From positions 1 through 17,937 of the forward strand of contig CAZYJD010000043.1 in assembly GCA_964647785.1 (NCBI GenBank): a stretch of 17,937 nt of DNA, read 5' to 3'. Positions within the stretch are counted from its first letter, which is position 1. Every line of letters begins with the position of its first letter. Source of the stretch: CAZYJD01 sp964647785 (GTDB taxonomy: Bacteria > Bacteroidota > Bacteroidia > NS11-12g > UBA9320). Below the pieces are notes generated by a model. That model did not search any database. It had not been told where the DNA came from and worked only from the letters and a program-made list of their open reading frames with translations. Both the position numbers and the translations under genes were made by a program. This document shows positions 1 through 6,873 of the stretch, in pieces.

Positions 1-51
1 AGTAGCGGTCTCCAAAACCGTTGGCTGGGAGTTCGAGTCTCTCCACCCGTG
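1..51 (+). tRNA. trnW: tRNA-Trp (CCA anticodon), 5' end cut by the window
   Basis: The 3' two thirds of a tRNA are visible. The anticodon stem pairs 5-9 with 17-21 around a seven-base loop (10-16) whose centre, 12-14, is CCA, which reads the Trp codon UGG. The T stem pairs 27-31 with 39-43 around the loop TTCGAGT. The 3' acceptor strand is 44-50, followed by discriminator G at 51, as expected for bacterial tRNA-Trp. The next bases are CAA, so the terminal CCA is not encoded and must be added after transcription. secE starts 11 bp later, which matches the widespread tuf-trnW-secE-nusG order and suggests that the tRNA is cut out of a longer transcript. The D arm and 5' acceptor strand lie outside the window. 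Confidence 0.93.
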
Positions 52-62
52 CAAATAAAACC

Positions 63-257
63 ATGAGTAGTATCAAAGAAATATGGAACAGCACCAAAGA
101 TGAACTGCTGAATAAAGTAACCTGGCCCACTTGGGAGGAACTTAGAAGCAGTACCATCATTGTGCTCGTGGCGTCAATCATTTTTGCCTTGGCTATTTAC
201 GTTATGGATGTGGCCTTTGGTTTATTGACCAACACAGTTTACAGTTTGTTTGGATAA
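63..257 (+). CDS. secE: Preprotein translocase subunit SecE
   Basis: This 64-residue protein is a short, single-membrane-segment SecE, the subunit that clamps SecY in the inner-membrane Sec translocon. It has the usual layout: an amphipathic N-terminal helix, the conserved KVTWPTWEEL element (about residues 18-27), then one hydrophobic segment (about 32-54, IIVLVASIIFALAIYVMDVA). The open frame extends further upstream, but only into the tRNA gene, so the ATG at 63 is the sensible start. The next gene is nusG, 23 bp downstream, the standard bacterial neighbour. The short length fits Bacteroidota, which lack the extra membrane helices of the E. coli protein. Confidence 0.95.
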   Translation: MSSIKEIWNSTKDELLNKVTWPTWEELRSSTIIVLVASIIFALAIYVMDVAFGLLTNTVYSLFG

Positions 258-280
258 GTTGAATCTATCATAAAAAACAA

Positions 281-832
281 ATGGAACAACAAGTAAGGGA
301 AGGGTATAAGTGGTATGTGGTTCGCGCCATTAGCGGACAGGAGAAGAAGGTGAAAGCAATGATAGAATCAGAGCTTTACAGAGACAATCTTACTGAGTTT
401 GTTCCGGAGATACTGATTCCTACCCACAAAGTGTTTGAAATAAAAAACGGAAAGAAAACGTCGAAAGAAAAAAGTTACTTCCCGGGATATATTTTGATTC
501 ATGCCAAGTTGGTTGGTGAAGTGCTTCCCACCATTAAATCCATCAACGGAGTGGTTGGTTTTCTCGGGAGTGAAGGTGAACCTATTCCATTGAGACAAAG
601 TGAGGTTAATCGCATACTTGGACAAGTTGATCAAACCAATGAAGAAGGCGAAGAAATGCTGGAGCCTTTCATCGTTGGTGAATTTGTAAAAGTTACCGAT
701 GGACCCTTCAGCGGATTTAGCGGTGTAATCGAAGAAGTAAACGAAGAAAAGAAAAAACTCAAGGTGATGGTGAAAATTTTCGGTAGAAAAACACCCCTTG
801 AATTGAATTACGTACAAGTAGAAAAAGAATAA
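281..832 (+). CDS. nusG: Transcription termination/antitermination factor NusG
   Basis: This 183-residue protein matches full-length NusG, which binds elongating RNA polymerase at the beta' clamp helices and links it to Rho or to the ribosome. The N-terminal NGN domain starts with KWYVVRAISGQEKKV (about residues 10-24) and contains the conserved SYFPGYILI strand (about 65-73). The C-terminal KOW domain is at about 131-181: it holds VGEFVKVTDGPFSGFSG and ends in the family-typical FGRKTPLELNYVQVEK. The spacer between the domains is acidic (NEEGEEMLEP). The ATG at 281 follows an A-rich stretch with no Shine-Dalgarno site. The stop is 3 bp before rplK, so there is no room between the two genes for an L1-binding leader. 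Confidence 0.97.
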   Translation: MEQQVREGYKWYVVRAISGQEKKVKAMIESELYRDNLTEFVPEILIPTHKVFEIKNGKKTSKEKSYFPGYILIHAKLVGEVLPTIKSINGVVGFLGSEGEPIPLRQSEVNRILGQVDQTNEEGEEMLEPFIVGEFVKVTDGPFSGFSGVIEEVNEEKKKLKVMVKIFGRKTPLELNYVQVEKE

Positions 833-835
833 AAA

Positions 836-1279
836 ATGGCAAAGCAGATCAAAGCCTTTATAAAATTGCAGGTAAAAGGAAATGCAGCAAACCCTGCGCC
901 TCCCATTGGTCCGGCACTCGGTGCCAAAGGGGTGAACATTATGGAGTTCTGCAAGCAGTTCAATGCACGTACCCAGGAAAAGGCTGGGAAAACCCTTCCT
1001 GTAGTGATTACTGTTTATCAGGACAACTCATTCGATTTCATCATCAAAACCCCTCCGGTTGCATCACAATTGTTGGAAGTAACCAAAATAAAAAAGGGAT
1101 CTGCTGAGTCGAACCGTAAGAAAGTTGGCAACGTTAGTTGGGAACAAGTTAAACAAATTGCAGAAGATAAAATGCCCGACCTCAATTGCTTTACCGTAGA
1201 GTCAGCCATGAGAATGGTTGCTGGTACAGCAAGAAGTATGGGAATAAATATTACCGGTGATTTTCCGGGAGATAATTAA
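836..1279 (+). CDS. rplK: 50S ribosomal protein L11
   Basis: This is L11, 147 residues, the normal family length. It binds the GTPase-associated region of 23S rRNA at the base of the L7/L12 stalk and is needed for stringent factor activation. The N-terminal domain carries the proline-rich signature PAPPIGPALGAKGVNIMEFC (about residues 20-39). The C-terminal rRNA-binding domain ends in the conserved TVESAMRMVAGTARSMGI segment (about 121-138). Start ATG 836 lies 3 bp after nusG and rplA follows after 18 bp, so L11 and L1 are co-transcribed as in most bacteria. The autogenous L1 site that precedes rplK in E. coli has no intergenic space here. Confidence 0.98.
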   Translation: MAKQIKAFIKLQVKGNAANPAPPIGPALGAKGVNIMEFCKQFNARTQEKAGKTLPVVITVYQDNSFDFIIKTPPVASQLLEVTKIKKGSAESNRKKVGNVSWEQVKQIAEDKMPDLNCFTVESAMRMVAGTARSMGINITGDFPGDN

Positions 1280-1297
1280 CCGTTATCGCTAAATAAA

Positions 1298-1996
1298 ATG
1301 GCAAAGCTCACAAAGAAAAGAAAAGAAGCGCTGGCCAAAGTAGATCAGAACCGTCTCTATTCACTCAAAGAGGCATCTCAATTGGTAAAGGACATCACCT
1401 ATACCAAATTCGATGCATCGGTAGACATTGACGTGAAACTCGGTGTTGATCCACGACAGGCCAACCAAATGGTAAGAGGTAATGTTACCCTTCCACACGG
1501 AACAGGAAAAGAAGTTCGCGTACTGGTGCTCTGTACTCCAGACAAGGAGGATGAAGCTAAAGAAGCCGGAGCGGATCATGTTGGACTCGATGAGTACATC
1601 GAAAAAATATCCAACGGTTGGGTAGATGTAGATGTGATCATCACCATGCCAGCCGTGATGGCTAAGATTGGTAGATTGGGACGAATTCTCGGACCAAGAA
1701 ATCTTATGCCAAATCCTAAATCGGGCACCGTGACCACCGAGATAGGGAAAGCAGTGAAGGAAGTAAAGGCTGGTAAAATCGACTTCAAAGTTGATAAAAC
1801 CGGTATCATTCATACCGCGGTAGGAAAAGTTTCTTTTAGTCCTGACAAGATTTACGATAACGCAAAAGAAGTAATCGACACCCTTGTTCGAATGAAGCCA
1901 TCCGCTGCTAAAGGAACTTACCTCCAAACTGTGACCATTTCCAGTACCATGAGCCCTGGAATCAAGGTAGATATTAAAACCATACCGGGAACTTAA
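1298..1996 (+). CDS. rplA: 50S ribosomal protein L1
   Basis: This 232-residue protein is L1, which forms the mobile L1 stalk that helps release deacylated tRNA from the E site. Family hallmarks are visible: the basic N-terminus MAKLTKKRKEAL, the KLGVDPRQANQMVRG segment (about residues 47-61) and the GRLGRILGPRNLMPNPKSGT signature (about 126-145) in the second domain. The C-terminus returns to domain I, as expected for the discontinuous fold. ATG 1298 follows an A/T-rich gap of 18 bp. rplJ begins 11 bp after its stop, so any L10-type leader for rplJ would have to lie inside the 3' end of this gene. Confidence 0.98.
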   Translation: MAKLTKKRKEALAKVDQNRLYSLKEASQLVKDITYTKFDASVDIDVKLGVDPRQANQMVRGNVTLPHGTGKEVRVLVLCTPDKEDEAKEAGADHVGLDEYIEKISNGWVDVDVIITMPAVMAKIGRLGRILGPRNLMPNPKSGTVTTEIGKAVKEVKAGKIDFKVDKTGIIHTAVGKVSFSPDKIYDNAKEVIDTLVRMKPSAAKGTYLQTVTISSTMSPGIKVDIKTIPGT

Positions 1997-2007
1997 AACA
2001 GCAGATC

Positions 2008-2529
2008 ATGACTCGCGACGAAAAAAATCAAATCATAGACGAGATAGCTGAGCAACTCAGCACGTATAAATACGTATACCTGGCGGACAATTCTTCGATG
2101 ACCGTTCTTCAAGACAATGCCTTGAGGAGAGTGATGTTCAAGAATGATGTCAAAATGCAGGTGGCAAAAAACACCCTTATTCGCAAGGCCATTGAAAAAG
2201 CCGGTCTGGAATGGGGAGAATTGGCCGACGTACTCAAAGGCACAACTGCACTCTTATATGCTTCCAATCAAAAGGCCCCCGCTAAGGCACTGAAGGAATT
2301 CAGAAAGAAATCCGACAAGCCTGTCTTAAAAGGAGCCTACATCGATTCTGACGTGTTCATCGGTGATGACAAACTCGACCTGCTCACTGAGCTGAAAACG
2401 AGAGAAGACCTCATCGGAGAAATTGTTGGATTGTTACAATCACCTGCACGCAACGTTATTTCCGGACTTCAATCTGGTGGCGGTAAACTCGCAGGCATTC
2501 TCAAAACTTTATCAGAAAAAGAAAATTAA
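2008..2529 (+). CDS. rplJ: 50S ribosomal protein L10
   Basis: This is L10, 173 residues, the anchor that attaches the L7/L12 dimers to the ribosome. The N-terminal rRNA-binding domain has MTRDEKNQIIDEIAEQL, and the conserved VAKNTLIRKAIEKAG segment (about residues 52-66). The C-terminal helix that docks L7/L12 dimers is the Ala/Gly/Leu-rich tail (about 140-173, VGLLQSPARNVISGLQSGGG and on). Start ATG 2008 is 11 bp after rplA and rplL follows after 26 bp. It should be co-expressed with rplL, although several L12 copies are needed per L10. The sequence shows no obvious intergenic device for that ratio. Confidence 0.97.
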   Translation: MTRDEKNQIIDEIAEQLSTYKYVYLADNSSMTVLQDNALRRVMFKNDVKMQVAKNTLIRKAIEKAGLEWGELADVLKGTTALLYASNQKAPAKALKEFRKKSDKPVLKGAYIDSDVFIGDDKLDLLTELKTREDLIGEIVGLLQSPARNVISGLQSGGGKLAGILKTLSEKEN

Positions 2530-2555
2530 TTTTAAACCCCTTAAACATAACTGAA

Positions 2556-2939
2556 ATGGCAGATCTGAAAGAATTCGCTGAACAACTGGTTAACCTTACC
2601 GTAAAGGAAGTTAACGAACTTGCACAAATCCTCAAGGATGAATACGGTATCGAACCTGCTGCAGCCCCAGTAGCCGTAGCGGCCGCCGGAGCAGCTGGTG
2701 GTGACGCCGGTGCTGCAGCTGAAGAACAAACTGAATTCACTGTAATCCTGAAGTCCGCTGGTGCTTCTAAACTTAACGTAGTTAAAGTAGTAAAAGAACT
2801 TACCGGCCTGGGACTGAAAGAAGCCAAAGAATTAGTAGACGGAGCTCCGAAAGAAGTCAAAGAAAATGTATCTAAAGATGAAGCAGATGCATTGAAGGCT
2901 AAACTTGAAGAAGCCGGAGCTGAAGTTGAGATTAAATAA
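2556..2939 (+). CDS. rplL: 50S ribosomal protein L7/L12
   Basis: This 127-residue protein is L7/L12, the multicopy stalk protein that recruits translational GTPases. It has the three expected parts: an N-terminal dimerisation helix pair (residues 1 to about 35), a flexible hinge very rich in Ala and Gly (about 38-60, around PAAAPVAVAAAGAAGG), and a C-terminal factor-binding domain with the LTGLGLKEAKELVDGAPKEV signature (about 82-101) and a helix ending EEAGAEVEIK. The sequence is highly conserved and the start is unambiguous. A strong hairpin with a T-rich tail begins 18 bp after the stop, separating this ribosomal-protein gene from rpoB. Confidence 0.98.
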   Translation: MADLKEFAEQLVNLTVKEVNELAQILKDEYGIEPAAAPVAVAAAGAAGGDAGAAAEEQTEFTVILKSAGASKLNVVKVVKELTGLGLKEAKELVDGAPKEVKENVSKDEADALKAKLEEAGAEVEIK

Positions 2940-2957
2940 TATTTCATAATTCTTTTC

Positions 2958-3013
2958 CCGAAAGACCCCTGAAAAATCAGTGGGTCTTTCGGTGTTTTTG
3001 TCTTTTTTCTTTT
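2958..3013 (+). terminator. Intrinsic terminator or attenuator between rplL and rpoB
   Basis: A perfect 11-bp inverted repeat (CCGAAAGACCC at 2958-2968, GGGTCTTTCGG at 2982-2992) is extended by four more pairs (CTGA 2969-2972 with TCAG 2977-2980) around an AAAA loop, with one bulged T at 2981. A T-rich tract runs from 2993 to 3013. This is a textbook intrinsic terminator shape. No promoter-like sequence is evident between it and rpoB, 50 bp away, and rpoBC is normally transcribed from upstream of this point. I therefore infer partial termination, as known for the rplL-rpoB attenuator of E. coli. The strength of read-through cannot be judged from sequence. Confidence 0.88.
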
Positions 3014-3042
3014 CCCAGTTCAATCCTTTAATTTAATTCACC

Positions 3043-6000
3043 TTGTCGACAACAATAACCACCACAAACAAAGAACGGGTCTCGTTCGCCAAGATTCAGA
3101 AGGTACTGGACTACCCTGATTTTCTGGATGTTCAGCTCAAATCTTTTCAGGAGTTTTTCCAGCTGGATACCTCTTCTGAAAATAGAAAAAATGAAGGCCT
3201 TTACAAGGTGTTCAGTGAGAATTTCCCTATAACGGATACCAGGAACATCTTTGTACTCGAGTTTCTGGACTACTTCGTTGACCCCCCGCGCTACAGCATC
3301 GATGAATGCATTGATCGCGGTCTCACTTATGCCGTTCCTCTGAAAGCAAAACTGAAGCTTTCTTGCAACGATATTGAACACGAAGATTTTGAAACCGTTG
3401 TACAGGATGTGTATTTGGGTACCATCCCTTATATGACTCCTAGCGGTTCATTCGTCATTAATGGTGCTGAGCGTGTGATCGTTTCTCAGCTACACCGTTC
3501 TCCTGGTGTGTTCTTTGCCCAGAGCTACCATACCAACGGAACCAAGCTATATTCTGCTAGAATTATTCCTTTCAAAGGATCTTGGATAGAATTTGCTACA
3601 GACGTCAACAACGTGATGTATGCATACATCGATCGTAAGAAAAAATTCCCGGTAACCACCCTGCTCAGAGCCATTGGCTTCGAGAGTGATAAGGATATAC
3701 TGGATATATTTGGCCTTGCCGAAGAAATTAAGGTTTCCAAAGCAGGTCTGAAGCGTGTTTTGGGAAGAAAACTCGCTGCAAGGGTATTGAGAAGCTGGAT
3801 TGAAGATTTTGTGGATGAAGATACCGGTGAAGTTGTATCCATCGAACGTAATGAAATTGTTCTGGAACGCGATACCGTGTTGCAGGATGAACACATCGAC
3901 GAAATCATGGAGTCTGGTGTGAAACACATCATCCTCAGTAAAGATGTGGACGAAAAGAATGACTTTCAAATCATTTACAACACCCTCCAAAAAGACACTT
4001 CCAATTCAGGAAAAGAAGCGGTAGAACACATCTACCGTCAGTTGCGTAACACTGAACCACCAGATGAAGAGACTGCCCGTGGCATCATTGAACGTCTTTT
4101 CTTCTCTGACAAGCGCTACGATTTGGGTGAAGTAGGTCGTTACCGGATCAATAAGAAACTGAAACTGAATATCGATGACAGCATTCGTGTGCTCACCAAT
4201 GACGACATCATCGAAATCATCAAGTTCCTCATTGATTTGAGTAACTCCAGAACCGATGTGGATGATATTGACCACTTGAGTAATAGAAGGGTAAGAACTG
4301 TAGGTGAGCAATTATATGCTCAATTCGGTGTTGGCTTGGCACGGATGGCTCGTACCATTCGCGAAAGAATGAACATCCGAGACAATGAGGTTTTCACACC
4401 TGTTGATCTGATCAATGCGAGAACCCTTTCTTCTGTGATCAACTCATTCTTTGGGACCAACCAGCTTTCACAATTCATGGATCAGACCAATCCATTGGCT
4501 GAAATCACCCATAAGAGAAGAATGTCTGCACTCGGTCCCGGTGGTCTTTCAAGAGATCGCGCAGGCTTCGAGGTACGAGATGTTCACTATACCCACTATG
4601 GTCGCCTTTGTACGATTGAAACACCTGAAGGTCCAAATATCGGTTTGATTTCTTCATTGTGTGTCCATGCTAAAATCAATGGCATGGGCTTCATAGAAAC
4701 CCCCTATAGAAAAGTAACCAAAGGGAGGGTTCAGATCGAAGAAGAAGTAGAATTCCTCAGTGCAGAAGAAGAAGATGGAAAAATCATTGCGCAGGCCAAT
4801 GCGCCCATACGTAAAGATGGTCAGTTTGTGAATGAATTGGTTAAAGCACGTGACGAAGGAGACTTCCCAATAGTGGAGCCAAACCAAGTGAACTACATGG
4901 ATATTGCTCCGAACCAGATCGTATCCATTGCCGCCTCTTTGATTCCTTTCCTGGAGCATGATGATGCGAACCGCGCCTTGATGGGATCGAACATGCAGCG
5001 CCAGGCTGTTCCCTTACTCCGTCCGGAATCGCCGGTTGTTGGAACCGGACTGGAAGGCAAAGTTGCCAGAGACTCACGCAACCTCGTTGTGGCTGAAAGT
5101 GATGGCGTTATTGAGTATGTTGATGGTACAGAAATTCGCGTGAAGTACGATCTGAACGACGAACAATATCTTACCAGCTTTGTAGGCGACACCATCAGCT
5201 ACAATCTCACCAAATTCCGCCGTACCAACCAGAATACCTGTGTGAACCTTCGCCCTATCGTTAAGAAAGGAGATCGTGTAAACAAAGGTCAGGTTCTGTG
5301 CGAAGGCTATGCCACTCAAGAAGGTGAACTTGCACTTGGAAGAAACTTGAAAGTGGCTTTCATGCCATGGAGAGGTTACAACTTTGAAGATGCGATAGTG
5401 ATTTCGGAAAAAGTGGTAAAAGAAGATTGGTTCACCTCTGTGCACGTAACGGAATACGATATGGAGGTGCGCGATACAAAACGTGGTCAAGAAGAACTAA
5501 CCAATGATATACCAAACGTAAGCGAGGAAGCCACCAGAAATCTTGACGAAAACGGATTGATTCGCGTAGGAGCTCGTGTTAAAGACGGTGATATTCTTAT
5601 TGGTAAGATCACTCCTAAAGGAGAATCAGAACCGTCACCCGAAGAAAAATTACTCCGTGCAATTTTCGGAGATAAGGCAGGTGATGTGAAAGACGCTTCC
5701 TTGAAGGCCCCTCCCTCGACCGATGGAATCGTGATCGATAAAAAGCTGTTCATCAAAACTAAGAAAGACAAAACAGCAAAAGCCGAAGACAAAATCAAGT
5801 TGGCAAAACTTGAAGCTGAGCACGATAAGAATATCGAAAAACTCAATGAACAACTTGTTGAAAAGCTCATCAGTGTAGTTGAAGGAAGAACCTCTCAAGG
5901 GGTGAACAACGTTTACTATGAGGAAGTGATTCCAAAGGGCACGAAATTCACCAAGAAAGCCATCACTGCTCTCGATTTCAATACGGTTTCATTCTACGGA

Positions 6001-6861
6001 TGGACTGCAGATGAAGAAAAGAATCAACTCATCGCAGAAATTCTCAGAAACTACAAGAGTAGGCTGAATGATGTAACGTCTGAGTATAAGAGAAAATACT
6101 TTGCAATCAGTGTAGGAGATGAATTGCCAACCGGCATTCTCCAACTGGCTAAAGTATATCTCGCTCATAAACGAAAACTGAAAGTAGGTGATAAGATGGC
6201 TGGCCGTCATGGAAACAAAGGGATCGTTGCCCGAATAGTTCCCGAAGAAGACATGCCATTTCTTGAAGATGGAACCCCGGTTGATATTGTATTGAACCCA
6301 TTGGGTGTACCTTCTCGTATGAACCTGGGACAGATCTACGAAACGGTACTTGGATGGGCAGGAAAAGAACTGGGCGTGAAATTTGCCACCCCAATTTTTG
6401 ACGGCGCTCATCAAGACGAAATAGACAAGTTCACCGACGATGCAGGTGTTCCAAGAAACGGACAAACCTATTTGTATGATGGTCTTTCAGGCGAGCGTTT
6501 TGATCAACCCACCACCGTCGGCATCATTTACATGCTGAAACTTGGTCACATGGTTGATGATAAAATGCACGCGCGTTCAATCGGACCTTATTCATTGATA
6601 ACACAGCAGCCTTTGGGTGGTAAAGCTCAATTTGGTGGCCAGCGTTTTGGTGAAATGGAAGTTTGGGCACTGGAAGCATTTGGTGCATCGAACATTCTTC
6701 GTGAAATGCTCACCGTTAAATCGGATGATATCGTTGGAAGGGCCCGCACCTATGAAGCCATTGTAAAAGGTGACAATAGTGTGGAACCGGGTCTGCCTGA
6801 ATCATTCAATGTACTTGTTCACGAATTAAGAGGTCTCGGCCTTGAAGTTTCATTTGATTAA
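3043..6861 (+). CDS. rpoB: DNA-directed RNA polymerase subunit beta
   Basis: At 1272 residues this is a full-length Bacteroidota-type RpoB, the subunit forming much of the active site and the rifampicin pocket. Visible hallmarks are the DYFVDPPRYSIDECIDRGLTY lobe segment, the rifampicin region at residues 471-497 (Q477, D480, H490 and S495 match E. coli Q513, D516, H526 and S531, the susceptible residues), and the catalytic VGDKMAGRHGNKG element with K1051 and K1059 (E. coli K1065 and K1073). The start must be TTG 3043: a TAA in frame at 3034-3036 closes the frame and no ATG or GTG follows before conserved sequence. Thr524 replaces the near-invariant Pro of the CPIETPEGPN motif (E. coli P560). 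rpoC follows after 12 bp. Confidence 0.98.
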   Translation: MSTTITTTNKERVSFAKIQKVLDYPDFLDVQLKSFQEFFQLDTSSENRKNEGLYKVFSENFPITDTRNIFVLEFLDYFVDPPRYSIDECIDRGLTYAVPLKAKLKLSCNDIEHEDFETVVQDVYLGTIPYMTPSGSFVINGAERVIVSQLHRSPGVFFAQSYHTNGTKLYSARIIPFKGSWIEFATDVNNVMYAYIDRKKKFPVTTLLRAIGFESDKDILDIFGLAEEIKVSKAGLKRVLGRKLAARVLRSWIEDFVDEDTGEVVSIERNEIVLERDTVLQDEHIDEIMESGVKHIILSKDVDEKNDFQIIYNTLQKDTSNSGKEAVEHIYRQLRNTEPPDEETARGIIERLFFSDKRYDLGEVGRYRINKKLKLNIDDSIRVLTNDDIIEIIKFLIDLSNSRTDVDDIDHLSNRRVRTVGEQLYAQFGVGLARMARTIRERMNIRDNEVFTPVDLINARTLSSVINSFFGTNQLSQFMDQTNPLAEITHKRRMSALGPGGLSRDRAGFEVRDVHYTHYGRLCTIETPEGPNIGLISSLCVHAKINGMGFIETPYRKVTKGRVQIEEEVEFLSAEEEDGKIIAQANAPIRKDGQFVNELVKARDEGDFPIVEPNQVNYMDIAPNQIVSIAASLIPFLEHDDANRALMGSNMQRQAVPLLRPESPVVGTGLEGKVARDSRNLVVAESDGVIEYVDGTEIRVKYDLNDEQYLTSFVGDTISYNLTKFRRTNQNTCVNLRPIVKKGDRVNKGQVLCEGYATQEGELALGRNLKVAFMPWRGYNFEDAIVISEKVVKEDWFTSVHVTEYDMEVRDTKRGQEELTNDIPNVSEEATRNLDENGLIRVGARVKDGDILIGKITPKGESEPSPEEKLLRAIFGDKAGDVKDASLKAPPSTDGIVIDKKLFIKTKKDKTAKAEDKIKLAKLEAEHDKNIEKLNEQLVEKLISVVEGRTSQGVNNVYYEEVIPKGTKFTKKAITALDFNTVSFYGWTADEEKNQLIAEILRNYKSRLNDVTSEYKRKYFAISVGDELPTGILQLAKVYLAHKRKLKVGDKMAGRHGNKGIVARIVPEEDMPFLEDGTPVDIVLNPLGVPSRMNLGQIYETVLGWAGKELGVKFATPIFDGAHQDEIDKFTDDAGVPRNGQTYLYDGLSGERFDQPTTVGIIYMLKLGHMVDDKMHARSIGPYSLITQQPLGGKAQFGGQRFGEMEVWALEAFGASNILREMLTVKSDDIVGRARTYEAIVKGDNSVEPGLPESFNVLVHELRGLGLEVSFD

Positions 6862-6873
6862 TTATAGCGGAAA

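Noticed and set aside
21..62. Longer SecE reading frame starting inside the tRNA
   Set aside because: The extra 14 residues are translated tRNA-Trp sequence; ATG 63 gives a normal short SecE.
2676..2735. Ala/Gly-rich repeats in rplL as a DNA repeat
   Set aside because: This is the normal flexible hinge of L7/L12.
2501..2947. 148-codon open frame opposite rplL
   Set aside because: It is the complement of the Ala-rich rplL codons, with a low-complexity Ser/Ala product; rplL is certain.
2994..3042. Possible promoter for rpoB after the hairpin
   Set aside because: TTTG occurs at 2997-3000 but no TAnnTTTG-like box lies at the right distance, so the T-rich stretch reads better as terminator tail.
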